Part shown: positions 36,409-48,304 of the stretch, piece after piece | Numbering within the stretch: position 1 is the stretch's first letter | Layout of the letters: each line of letters begins with the position of its first letter | Assembly: GCA_902806565.1 (NCBI GenBank) | Contig: CADCXA010000027.1 | Coordinates: 496,001 to 560,000 of the forward strand | Direction: 5' to 3' | Source: Hypoxylon rubiginosum | Taxonomy: Eukaryota > Ascomycota > Sordariomycetes > Xylariales > Hypoxylaceae | DNA length: 64,000 nucleotides | The notes under the pieces: model-generated | What the model was told of the DNA's origin: nothing | Seen by the model: only the letters and a program-made list of their open reading frames with translations | The model's database searches: none | Program-made: the position numbers and the translations under genes

Positions 36409-38382
36409 TTTATTAGTGTTATATTTTTAGCTAGCTTTTTTAATGTTAATAGCTTTTATTTTAAAATTAAAAAATTATTTTACTATTATTATTTATTATA
36501 TAAATTATTTATTATAAAAACCCTTATATTTAAAAAAAATAATAAAATATTTTTAATAAGAAGTATTATTACTAAATATTTTAATTATTTTTTTAGTGAA
36601 TAAAACCTAGGTGAAATAAATAAATAAAAGTTTAATTAAAATATAAGAAATTAAGTAAAAAAAATAATTATAAAATAATATATATGTTTTAATATTTATA
36701 TTATAATATTTAGTTGGTAGTTAAAAAATATATAATATTAAATAAAGTTTGTTTTTTTATTTAAGGTTTAGTTTTAAATAAATAATAATATAATTCTTAT
36801 TTTAAATATAATAAAAGTTTTAACAAAAAAATATATAATTAAAAAAAAAAATGTAAATAATATTTAATAAATTTTTTATAAAATATATATATATTTAATT
36901 AATTAATAGCTAGGGATTTATAGTTTTAAATATAATATAATTGTTTTTTAACTTTATTAATTATAATATAAAAATGTAATAATTATAATTAAGGTTAAAT
37001 TTAAAGTTAATATAATTAAGTGGGTTATTAATATATATATTTTTTTATTACTTAAATATGTTTTTATAAAAAAAAAACTAGTGTTTTTAAAAAGGAATTA
37101 TTAAATATAATGCGTTAATTATAATAAAAATAATTAATATAAATATATATATATAATATTTAAAACTAATTATAATATTTAAATATATAATTTATATTTA
37201 TACGGTTTTTATAAAAAATATAAAAATAATAGGTCCTGGTATTAATTAAATTATTTTAAGATATTAGTAAGTAAAAAGTAGTTTAATTAATAGATAAAAA
37301 AAAGTATAATCTTTATATATTTTTAATATTATTTTAAATATTCCTAGTAATAATTATATAAACTTTATAAAATAATAAATAATAAAATTTATTATTATTA
37401 ATAACATGTAAAATAATTAATATATATAATAAATTATATTTAAAATAAAAAATATAAATGATTTTTTAGATTTAATTAAATATGTTATTATTATTATTAA
37501 AAAATATAATAGCTGTGAATTTTTCTTTTAAATTTATTTTATATTTTATATTAATAAAAAATATATTAATAAAAAGTAAATATTAAAATAAAAAATAAAA
37601 AATTAAAATAATATTAAAAAATATTTATATATTATATAATTTACTTATATATATAAATAAATAATAAATTATTAATATTTTAAATTTTAAAATAACTTAT
37701 TATTTATTTAAAATATTTAAATAATTTATATAAATAGATTCTTATAGTTTTATTTATATTATAATAAATATAATTTTTTATTATTTATATATACTTAAGT
37801 TTATATATATTATATTTATATATTTAAAAATAAATAATATTAATAAATTATATTATTTAATTTATAAGTTGTTATTATATAATTTATATACACGGTTATA
37901 ATATAAATTTAATATATATTATTTAAAATATCTAAAAATAAAATTATTATTTAATTTTAACTCTTTAAATTACTTTAATATAACTTTTAATATTAATTAT
38001 AAAATAGTTTATATTATTTATATTATTATTATTAGTAACTATTAATATTTAATAATAAGGAAAAACACTAGTATATTATAAATATATAAAAATAAATATG
38101 ATTTTTATATTTTAAAAACCTTTAAAAGTAAATTATTTATTATATTTAACTATAAGATTTTATTGTTTAATAATTATTAATAAATTTAACTAATAAATAA
38201 TATTAAATATCTTTTTATTATAATATTATAATAATTATTTAAATTTATTAATAAAATAATATTAATAAATAACTATGTTTTTTATTTAAATTTTAACTAA
38301 TAAGTAATATTTGTTATTTTATTTTTATTATAAAAAAAAATAATAGGTTTAAAATATAAATATAATAAATTAATTATAAACA

Positions 38383-38442
38383 AGTTAATTTTAAATAAAC
38401 TAACTTTAAATAAGCCGATTTTAAATAAACTAACTTTAAATA
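38383..38442. repeat. Four-copy 15-bp tandem repeat
   Basis: Four exact-length 15-bp units at 38383-38397, 38398-38412, 38413-38427 and 38428-38442. Copies two and four are identical (AACTAACTTTAAATA); the others differ at a few C/T or A/G sites, with copy three keeping an AGCCGA head. The unit length is a multiple of three, so it may once have been coding. Confidence 0.9.
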
Positions 38443-39890
38443 ATAAAAAAGTATTTTTATAGGTTTTAATTATTAAAATTATAATAAACCTGAAAAAATT
38501 AATAAGTAGTTATAACTTTTTAATTAAAATTTGTTACTTTATAAAAACGTTAATTAAAATTAAAATAACTTATATTATATTAAAAACATATTTAACTTAA
38601 TTTAATAATTATTATATATAAAATTTTATAACTTTATTTTTAAATATAAATAACTTTTTTAATAATAATAAAAATTAAATAATAATTTAAAATAATATTT
38701 ATTACTTATTTAATTATAATTATATAATTATAATATTAAAAAAAAATAAAAATAAAAATAATAAATTAAATAAATCGTATATATTATAAATTTATATATT
38801 AAATTTATTAAGACTTTTTATTAATAAAAATTTATTATATTTAAACTTTTATTATAATGTTAAATACTGTTTTATTTTAAAAACACCTCCTTAATATATA
38901 TTTATATGTTTTATTTAAAGTTTAATATATAATAAAATAACCTTATTACTTAAAAATAAAAAGGTAATAAAAAATTAAAAGTTTAATTTATTATTAGTAA
39001 AATTTTAAAAAGATAAACGTTATAAATAAAAGTTATTAAAAATTTTAATTAAAATATATAAACTATAAATAGAAATATTAAAAATAAATAATTAAAAGAA
39101 AAAAAAAAAATAAAATAAAAATTAATAGTTAAAAAACTTAAAGTTAAAAAATTTAAAGTTAAAAAGTTAATAATTAAAAGATAATTATAAATATTATTTT
39201 TTAGTTTTAAAAAAAAACTTTTTAAATTTAAATTTAAAATTTAATAATAATAACCTTAATATTTATTATTGGTATTATAAAAAAACCTTTATTATATAAA
39301 AATAAAATAAATTAAAACTAATAATTAATAATAATAGTTATAAAAAAAAGTTTAAAATTAATAAAAAATTAAAAATAAAATATATAAAATTAATATTAAT
39401 TTTAACTTATATTAAAACTAAATAACTTAAGTTTATATTTAATAATATTATATTTAAATTAAATATTAATTTAATTTTATTATTTAATAGTTTTATTAAT
39501 AATAATAATAATATTTAAATTAATAATAAATAAAATTTTAATAAATATAAATATAATAATATTTTAATAACTAAAAAAAATAATAATTGTTAATTAAAAA
39601 ATTTCTAAAGAAAGGGATAGTAAAATTCAAATAAAAGTTTAAAAAAAATAAGTATAAATATAAATATAAAATATAAAATGTAAATAAAATAATTAATATA
39701 AATATACTAGTTAAAAAAAAATAATATAAATTGATAAAAGGTTTTAATAAAAGGTAATAAATTTAATAATTAAATACTAATTTTATAATTTTTATTTCAT
39801 ATTTTTATAGATAAATTCTAATTGATTTGAATTATACGAAGTTAATATAATGCGATGGTGAAATACTTATATAATCTAAAAAAAAAACCC

Positions 39891-40206
39891 ATAGCTTCCC
39901 TCCTGGCCGTGCTTGCATGGCCGGGTTGCGCAGCTAGTATTTTCTACTAACGTACAACCTCCGCACGCTCCATCGAGGCTCAGCTGAGAATTTGCTTTTG
40001 GGCTAATGAGAGCGCCCGTATATATAAATCACGACACTCTACGCAGACCGCTAGTTCGATTGACCATCGCGAAGGTGGTTGCTTGCTATGTGAAGTTTAC
40101 TATAATTCGCATGTGATTCTGACAGTCTGGCTAGATAACTCAAAACTAGATGAAACGATTACTGTACTGGTACTGGTTTTGCCAATCCTCCCAAGAACCT
40201 CACGTC
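39891..40206. other. Boundary flank right of the AT-rich block
   Basis: About 300 bases of normal composition between the AT block and the bli-3-like stop codon. It contains a short GGCCGTGCTTGCATGGCC dyad at about 39904-39921 and no gene. The return to normal base composition is sharp. Confidence 0.5.
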
Positions 40207-40930
40207 CTAAACCTTTGAAGCGGTAGATCTCCACTGCTGGATCTCCTTCTCGTTAATCTCCCGCAACTTTTGTACGCCAGCCGGCTCGCCAGTAATGGTT
40301 CCCTTGGCAACTTCGGCGACTCGGCCTATCGCGGTTTTGGAATTGATGGCGTATGTCACCGAGCCAGTCTTGACCTTGAGGACGCCGATCCGAGGATCGT
40401 TCGCGGAGCCGTCGTGCTTGCCGTCGCCTAGGTCGCCGAGCCACGCCTTTAAGGCTGGGGTGTAGTACTTCTTGACAATGTCGCGGTCTGTCTCTATACT
40501 GACTTGGCCCGCCACGGACGCCCACTGACCCGAGCTGTCGCAGAACGAGATGTTGGTGTGGCTGTCCGCCTTCAGCTCGTCTGTTTTGTGCGACTCCGTG
40601 TTCGTCGTGAAAGTCAAGTCGATGTCGCCTCCCTCCTAGAGGACAGTCTGTTAGTAATCGCCCAAGCAAAAAGGCGGAGGCAGAGAAGCAGAAGGGTAGG
40701 GGTAGCAACTGTTTAGTGCGCTTGCTCACCTTTCCTGCGACGGCCATGCAGCGCGAGACCAGCTTGCCGGACGAAGCATCGCGTGTTGTCATCATACCAA
40801 ACTTGCACGATGAGACAAACTTGGTCAACCCCTCGACCTTCTCCTTCAGGGTCGCATCATTATCAATGTTCTTGTTATAGTATGGCCCTGATGGCTTGTC
40901 GCCAGTGTCTGTATTCGAGAACGTCGCCAT
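40207..40930 (-). CDS. bli-3: BLI-3-like FMN-binding split-barrel protein
   Basis: Exons 40930-40730 and 40635-40207, 94-nt intron with donor GTGAGC, branch TACTAAC and acceptor TAG, giving 209 residues. The start MATFSNTDTGDKP and the phrase FGMMTTRDASSGKLVSRCMAV match the blue-light-induced BLI-3 family of Neurospora and relatives, which belongs to the pyridoxamine-5'-phosphate-oxidase-like split-barrel fold and is related to bacterial general stress protein 26. It probably binds FMN or a similar flavin; the reaction is not known. The second exon continues the barrel (GDIDLTFTTNTESHKTDEL, HTNISFCDS) and ends in a helix. The frame stays open upstream to 41125 with a presequence-like extension (see findings). 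Expression may be light-responsive by analogy, but no light element was identified. Confidence 0.9.
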
Positions 40931-41778
40931 CTTACGTCCTTGGCTATGGCTGATGATGATATATTTAGGTCGTCGTTGTGAGAAATAGATAGCTGCTCGT
41001 GAAATGTGTGGCTTGTCCTTTTTGCTCTTGAGACTTGTATGGACGGATCTAAGTAAAACTCGAGGCGAGATGGCAGCAGGTCTTCGAAGCATAATTCCTC
41101 GTCTTATACTTAGCGACTCGGTCAATTCGCAATAATGTATTACCCCGCTACGTAGAGTATCCCTAGTTTAGCTGAGGTAGGTTCATCTCGAGACATCATC
41201 ATGGAGCTGAATTAAAGGAGTCTGCTGGTCCTCTGAGACTTTTCGGGGTTTTATGACGTCGTCGACGAACTTCAGCGCGTCACGATTACGAGCATAGGAA
41301 CGGAAACTATATCCTAGGCCGACACTACTGCAGCATCCTCTGGCGCGCGTGAATATTGCTTATTAGGTCGACGGTTTAGATGACTATCCGTAGGCTTTAT
41401 CATAGCAATTAAGGTGCACATCTGCTGGATTTAGGATGGAGAGAAGGATGAAGACCGAAAGCCCAAGTCATTGACTACGATTCTTTATTGTTAATGTATC
41501 TAAGTCGTTCCACGTAGCATATAATAGGTACAGTAGGTTCGCTTGGTATTCGGTTTAATCAAAAGACCGCCTCATCCTGACTCGATATGGCCGGAGAGGT
41601 TCGTAACTGGTATACAAGAAAAGAAAATGTATGATGCCTAGCGCTGCAATTCGCCAACCGGAGAAGTTCTCTTCCCAACTCCTTTTTTACCCTTCCAATG
41701 CCCGACCTCCTAGCCTTTTAAGAGTTTCGACAACATATAACACACACGCGCACTAGTGGGTGGCGTCGTGGTGTGAGA
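40931..41778. other. Intergenic region, bli-3-like promoter side
   Basis: About 850 bases between the bli-3-like start and the stop of the lectin-like gene; both genes are on the minus strand. Its left 195 bases are an in-frame open extension of bli-3. No other gene is recognised. Confidence 0.5.
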
Positions 41779-43486
41779 TCACGGGAATACCGTACCCACG
41801 TAGTTAAAATTAGACGGGTCTGACGTGTCCAACTCGTACTCGAGGATCTCGTTGTTTGATATAGCATAAAACATAGCGTCCGGGGTCATGGCGATGGCCG
41901 TGAAGTTGGTCTCCGGACCCGAGTTGAACTTGAAACTCGAGATGGTGCTCATCTGCTCCCCATCCCAGTGGTTCCCCTGTATCGTTCCACCTTGGAGGAG
42001 AGCGATGTATAGTGCTTGGTTCCAGCTGTCCCATTTCGTAGCTGCGAATTGCTGGGACGCCGCCGGCAGCGGTATGTCGTTTTGGAGTTCGGTAACTGAG
42101 TTAGGGTCAGCTCAATTCGTTCTTGCATGTGTCAATACCGGCTTGCTTACCTCTTTGGGCGGCACCGTTCCAAGTATCGTTGTACGAAGTCGTGCTCATA
42201 ACACCGGTGCCGTCTGAAGCGACGCGCTCGGACACGAGCTCGAGGCGATCAAGCCATGGCCCTCGCAACTGGGGAATGATGGCCAAACTAGAGTTGGCTG
42301 CTACATTGACACGTTCGACTGCTACGGTAGCACTAGCCCATGTGCTGGAATTGGCCGTCTTGATCGCGCCCTCGGGTCTCTGATAAGCTACAACCCACGT
42401 GCCATTCCCGTCAGCGCCCCAGGTCCTTTGCCACATTGCTGCTAACTGGCCGCCGGGCCAGGTTTGCAAAATCGCTCCGTCGAGAGTGTCATTGTCCCAG
42501 CTATCGGGCCGGTTGAGGGCGTCAAAGGAGGCCATCGATCTTATGATGTTGTCCGGGTCTGTGAACCAGACATGCGTCTCATATATCGGGCTGTGGTCCA
42601 TCGATGCAGAAGCTAAGGGGGTACCGGCCTGGGGTCTGAGAGGCGTCGTAGTGGCGGCCATCAGCTCCGTCAAGTTGTTCGTCTTCCACGACTTGCCATT
42701 GGAATCCCAACGTCGGGCGATAATGGCATTATACACGTCTTGGAAGAAAACCGTCCTGTGAACCACCCCATTACTATCCGTCCAATTCGATGCTGTTATT
42801 TTCGAATTGTCGAGGATGAGCTTTTCGCTCGTCGTATTCGAAGGCGCTGGACCTTTTGGATCTCCATTGCCTGTCGTCCCTGACGAATCCGTGTCCGCCG
42901 ACTCTGATCCGTTCTTACTTTTACTCGCTAGTCCGCCCGCCAGTCCTCCTGCTAACGCAATAACCGCGACGATCGCGACCGCTAATATTATAAAAAATGT
43001 CTTCTTCCGAAGACCACATATCGTCGCCGCCGGAGCGGCTTTTTCGCCTGTGTGCGGATATTGACTGCCATTCTCAGTCCCGTTTAGTGGACCAGATCCA
43101 TATGCGTTGGAATCTAGTGGGCTGGTAGAGCTTGGGGGATATGCGCTATTCGGATATAACGACCCATCTGAATACGCGACGCCATTGTGATAGCCCGCGC
43201 CGTTGTGGTATGCTGCTGCACTCTGGTGGTACGCCGCGCCACCTGCGTAATTCGGGTCCTTGTACGTCCCAGCTCCTAGGTATAGATTTTGCTGTGGATG
43301 TACTACTTCTTTCGCCGACTCGGGACTGTAATATGAATGCGTGGCCCCCGCCGCCGCCTGCTCGAGGGGTACCGCTTGTAGGATACTATGATCTGGATAT
43401 TGAACCACCTCCTTCTGAAAAGCTTCGGGGTCTCGCTGGGAAACTTCGAGCGTGCTATACGGCGCATGTTCCGGTGAGTGTGACAT
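41779..43486 (-). CDS. Single-pass membrane protein with fucose-specific-lectin-like ectodomain
   Basis: Exons 43486-42151 and 42095-41779, 55-nt intron, 550 residues. The ATG at 43486 (MSHSPEHAPYSTLEV) is preferred over an in-frame one at 43534 because the conserved N-terminal phrase of this ascomycete family starts there. Residues 1 to about 150 are Tyr/His/Gly/Pro-rich and cytosolic. Near 155-185 is a basic CGLRKK stop-transfer flank and one membrane helix (FFIILAVAIVAVIALAGGLAGGLA). Then comes a Ser/Gly/Thr/Asn stalk and a region with repeated Trp, Asp and Gly signatures of the six-bladed fungal fucose-specific lectin propeller (for example VFFQDVYNAIIARRW, HVWFTDPDNIIR). It is predicted to sit in the plasma membrane with the lectin-like part outside. 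Actual sugar binding is unproven. Confidence 0.85.
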
Positions 43487-46400
43487 GGCGACTTTCTTTT
43501 CGAAACGGCCAATGCCGCTGAGAACGAATGACAAGAATTACTCGATCCAGGTGATTGTTAGCTACCTCTCTGATGTCCTGACGCAGAGCATGGTACTTTG
43601 GTTTAGGAAGCTCTCAATGGAAAATAAGGATACAACACAGCTGATGCCGTGGCGAAGACGGAATAGAATCTCTTCATTTCAGCGATCCCCCGTGCGTGCC
43701 CGGGGGGTGGACTTGAACGACTTTTATGAGGAATCCTTCGAGCGCCTGCTGTATCACAGCAATCCGCTGCCATGCTCGTCCCATATTGTCTTGGCAGGCA
43801 TTTGTGGACTCGGATGGTGTTCTCTAATGCGACCTTGCGCAGGGGATATAGAATCCTTCTGGGTCCTGTCCTCTCAGCTCTTCCTATCCTGGCTGCCTGG
43901 TCCATTTCTTAAGGCTACAGGGTTGGCAGTGTCTCAAATGCTGGTGGACCCAGACTTCACTAATATTCGCTTCCGGACCCCGTAATGCAGGAGTACATAT
44001 ACATATGTATGTAGGTTCCTCCATCCAGTCTCTTGTCTCTTTTGTTATAGACGTATTCGGTGAACGATACGTGTTCTACAACCATATTTCTGCTTCAATC
44101 TGATGTATCGCGTTGGACAGCTTAGCCGCCCCTACGGCGGAAGGATTGTGTTAGTTCAGATGCTCGGCCAATGGGTCGTGAAGTTGAGGCTACACGCCTC
44201 GGACTAGCCCCCAGTCCCGTTCTCAGACCGCCGTGCTAGCGAAGACCTGGGCTTAACGAGGCTAACTACTGCCATGCCTACGGCACGGATCTTACATAGT
44301 AGTAGCTAAAAAGCTGGGCCCCAAGTTCAAAGGGCCAAATTTCCCATCCTGGTCCGATCGGCGTCGTATCTTCCCTCATATGTAGTATGCAAATATCGTT
44401 TCTAATCGCATGCAGACCACCCAGCACAGCCAGAATTCGACTTCTCTTGGGTTGGCAGGAAGGAAGAAAGCGACCCTTTAAATGTTTCAAGTATCTCACT
44501 ACCGTATATCTTTCGGTTGAAAATTTATAAGCAGTCTTCATCTTTTGCGGAATAGTCTATTCGTGAAGATGGGTGGCAACGTAGAATATTCTTTCTCGTC
44601 GAGCTCACTCTGGTAGTTCTGTGCGTACCAAATGTACCTAATATGGGGCTATAAGACTGGTTACACTGCCGCCGAGAGAGAAAATGTGACGCCGTCGTGG
44701 AATGTTTCCATTCCTGTCTGGTCTGTGACGTCAAGTCGGATAGCTACGAGGATTGCCTCTTTCGTCAGAGTGCGGCATAGGTTGCATCCATCACGAGGTT
44801 CTTGGAAGGGCAATTGGCTCACCTGCTGGACGGATTGGAGAGATCTGTCGTCTTGAATTGATTGACTGGTGATATTTCCTTACGCAAACTAGCAAAACGC
44901 TTGTTAGTCTTGCACGTGGATTGAATCCAGAAACGGATCTGATTGGGTCATGGTATTATACAGATATTTAATATGTTCGTTCGAGTCTCCAATATTAACA
45001 GGCTTGACAAGGCAGACAGGCAGAGGCCGGTGACAAGGACTTGTGATAATGTGAGGGTCTCCGAACCGGTCCACCTCTCCATAAAATGCTAGTAGCCCTC
45101 CACCTGAAAAAGATCATTGCAGGCAGTGCTGTGACCTGTAGCCTGTAGCCTGTGGCCCGCTATCGCTATCGCCTTCTGGAACAAGCGCTGAATTACTTCC
45201 ATTTTATTTGTCCAGGAGCCGCGGTGCCATTTTAGCAAGGCAAAAAACCCAGCACTTCATTCTTTCCCATTAATCCTCGGAATAATAGATGATATGCATT
45301 ATACATTATGCAATACCCATGAGTTAGAACTGCTGCTCTACTCTAGGACATCTAGGACAGATAGCTGGCGAACATTCCGTAGATGGAGGATCTGAGGGTA
45401 CAATGCAGAAAAGGTGCGACGTTTTATGAACGACATTGGAGACTTAGCTCTTGGACTGCACATGATTAGTCACAGCTCGGTATCTTATCATAGCAGGTCA
45501 CCTCTTCTCTTCAACATTTTTGTACCCCTTGAAACTCCACGTGGCCGGACAGCGGACCATAAGACGGCCGCCCTCTCGGTCACGATTACCGAACATTCTG
45601 TCGACAGTTCCTAGGCCAGTGTCGCCAACGTGGAAAGTCAATGTTGATCGAACGGCAGTTGCAACATGGTTAACAGATGCGATCGCTAGCCATTTCTCGA
45701 TCGGGAGGTTAGTCTAGAGATGAGCGAGTAGGTATACTGATCAGACTGCTTTTCAAGCAAGCCAATCGGGAAATACTATTGCTTTGCTGCACTAGTCGCC
45801 ATCCTTCCCAGTATTCGTCTACCGAGAGGATGTAGAACGATGTCTGTCTACCTGGGTACACTCATAGACCTTGGAGGAAGCTAACCGATTGCGTTAGGTA
45901 TCATAGAAAGCCTCGTGAGACCTACCTGAAGAAGCAATGACGGAAAGAGTTATGAAACACGGGCTCTCTGTTTGAGAAAAGCCGCGAGCATGTGAGAAAT
46001 GCTCAAGTCGGAATCCTCATCTGCCTAGCTTCGATTGCCTTTCCCAAGCATCGGACTCGCAGAAGGTTTCTACTGGAAATCTATAAAATCATTGCCGTGC
46101 CAGACACGACTCCTGAGATGTTTCGAGGCTCGGAAACACGTCAATAAGTGCTTGGTTCTTCCTCAGCGCTGCGCGAGACGTGGGTCTAGCCTAAACAGCC
46201 CCGTGCGCTCGCGGAGCTGCAGATGCTCAGGCTCAGACGATATATCCACGAACGTAAACTTTGCTGCCCCCTCACTTGACGTGGAAGCAGTTAAGATTGG
46301 GCAAAACAGACCGTTAGTAACGAAACTCACCGCCGCGTACCACGATCTAGTCATAAGGCGAGATTGCGTTCCAACTGTGGAAGAGAATATAATCAGCCTG

Positions 46401-46697
46401 GATAGCGCTTGAGGGGTAGCAATCGCCTTTATACCTTTATGGAATTTGTTGCAAGAGCTAAACTTACATACTTACCTAGGTACTCAGTCACTATCAACTT
46501 AAGTTTAAGCCGTTGAAGCCAACGCGCGCGTCTCCGGCCCCTATTGTCTCAGAAAATATTAACCGGTATCTCCTAGCAATTATCATGTAAAAAGGATGTG
46601 TGCCTCAGGGCGGCTTGCCCTTGAGTAGAACTCATACACAGGTTGAACCATCTATTTTCAACCTACTCAAGTCGTGTCTAACTGCTACATCTTTACA
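43487..46697. other. Gene-poor region
   Basis: About 3.2 kb without a supportable gene. A few open frames exist, for example across 43600-43985 and 46035-46412, but they lack a proper start, introns or domain. A CCTAGGTA motif lies near 46477 and a short CCTGTAG tandem near 45132. The left part should hold the lectin-like gene promoter. Confidence 0.5.
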
Positions 46698-47162
46698 ATG
46701 TCGACTGTGTTCTCACTCTCCAGCACGACGGAGTCATCGACATCCTATACCCATCGAAAGAAGGTTACCAGGCAAAATCCCGCCGGGCAGACCCAGCCTT
46801 TTGACATGGAGACAATTCGTGACTCCTTCGAGGTACATCGCAAGAGCTTAGCCCGCAAAAAGGAGGAGCTCATGAACCAATGGTATGCCGATCAAGATTA
46901 CATCAAGGCACACTCTACCAGACTGAGCAGAGGACTCTCCATGCTGGACCGGCTTTTCACCCGGGTTCGCGGGGTCTGGACATCTGCGAGAGGGAGCCGA
47001 AGGAGTCGACCGCAATCACTCGATTTCAGCCAACCCGACTGCAGCCAGGAAAGTCGAAGGTCAGAGTCACGCGAATCACGCGAGTCCGGCGAGTCCGTCT
47101 ACGTTCACTTCTCCGACACCCAAGACCGACAGTCAGAATCAACATGCCATGCTGCTGTCTAG
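46698..47162 (+). CDS. Small Arg/Ser-rich protein of unknown function
   Basis: An ATG-started open frame of 154 codons. A Ser/Thr-rich N-terminus (MSTVFSLSSTTESSTS) is followed by a likely helical, charged middle (DSFEVHRKSLARKKEELMNQ, residues about 42-85) and an Arg/Ser/Glu-rich C-terminus with SRESRESGES-type repeats. No signal peptide, membrane helix or known domain. The ordered middle with a compact hydrophobic pattern makes chance less likely. It may be a lineage-specific gene; function unknown. Confidence 0.5.
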   Translation: MSTVFSLSSTTESSTSYTHRKKVTRQNPAGQTQPFDMETIRDSFEVHRKSLARKKEELMNQWYADQDYIKAHSTRLSRGLSMLDRLFTRVRGVWTSARGSRRSRPQSLDFSQPDCSQESRRSESRESRESGESVYVHFSDTQDRQSESTCHAAV

Positions 47163-48304
47163 CCTCGCATGTGTATTGTACTTGGGATGAAAGAGCAGGA
47201 GAGCAATCCGGCCTCGCTAGCTCAACGTACAAACTCCCACCCAGCCTTGAAGATTGTACTGTTCTTAATATTGATGAGCGCGGAGGGTCTGTGGATTGGG
47301 ATGGTATTAGAAGTCGACAGTCACGCGCGGTCTTTTCACGCACCTGGTGTAAATTTAATGGATGGACAAGAGCCTGACAGATCATTGCGGTATGATCCGG
47401 GCAGATGGACGGAAGCTCGCGAGTTTCACTCTGAAGGGGAATAATAATGGATGTATATGATTATATGATTATCAGCAGCAGCATGTATGTAACAACTTAA
47501 TAATTATCTAGCAGATAATAATTAACGCTTGCACCATACTAATCAGTAGGGGTTATAGCTAGATGTGCGTTGAATCTGGTAGCCTTACAGTTGCCTTTTA
47601 ATCTCGTAACATTATCCTCCCTACAAGTTGGTTCGCAGGTTTCATAGGCCGCCTTAGATCTGTAGCTGTTGGTGAGGGGCGAAGTATGCTGTGATGCTAT
47701 TTCGTGCCATTTCATAGGACTTTGAAACCGCGCTGTCTCCACATACTCCCTAATAAAATAATTGGACTAGTCCGCGTGCTGGCTGGCTGGCTGCCTAAGG
47801 TATGCACAACACCCAACACGCGCGCTGTGCCCCCGGAACATCGTAAGACCTCCCGCGCTTCAGTGCTTACTGCAGTTCGCACAGGCGGCCCACAAGGCTC
47901 TCGACGCCCGGAGGCAGCTTATACCCTCCACCTCCTAGGTACACCTTAGCCTCTCGCTAAACGTCCAACAGCCTGCTAGAAGTGTATAAATCTACATAGA
48001 AAATAGCGCTAAGGCTCTTGCCTTGCTAGGTGCCTGGTCTTAACTCATATATATACCAAGGGAAATCCGGTGTCGGTGTGAACGCTCGTACCCCTTACCT
48101 AACCCAGGCTGACCTAACCCTACATACTATACTACCTACCTACCTATACGCTACATCTTCTAGTATCTCAACATTTCTAGATATCTCGTATCTCGGCTAT
48201 TCTGAATTAGGACTACCGGTGATATTAGCGGCTTGGAACTTCTATATAGTACACCTGCGGGGAGGATTCCATCTACACACATACACACATACACACGTGA
48301 CATC
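47163..48304. other. Intergenic region
   Basis: About 1.1 kb with no supported gene. The segment before 48305 has CTACCTACCTA-type repeats and a CACATACACACATACACAC run just upstream of the ATG, probably in the 5' UTR or promoter of the next gene. Confidence 0.5.

Larger units (their letters stand above)
26080..39890. other. AT-rich, RIP-like repeat island
   Basis: Composition changes abruptly near 26.08-26.15 kb and returns to normal near 39.8-39.9 kb. By eye the interior is roughly 10% GC. Most remaining C residues are followed by T, C or G, with very few CpA, and TpA is dominant. That is the pattern left by repeat-induced point mutation, which converts CpA to TpA in duplicated DNA. No six-frame open frame of about 60 codons survives from 25923 to 40206. 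Repeated pieces differ mainly by C/T and G/A transitions. The likely origin is old transposable elements, but no element can be named because its coding sequence is erased. A small centromere-like or heterochromatic domain is possible but not shown. Confidence 0.85.

Noticed and set aside
26080..39890. Mitochondrial insertion as the source of the AT block
   Set aside because: No mitochondrial protein, rRNA or tRNA pattern is seen, and GC of about 10% is far below typical fungal mitochondrial DNA. The CpA loss fits RIP better.
43603..43905. Minus-strand frame of 100 codons and a tRNA T-arm-like GTTCAAGTCC near 43715
   Set aside because: No matching A-box, acceptor stem or anticodon arm could be placed, and the frame has no domain or promoter context.
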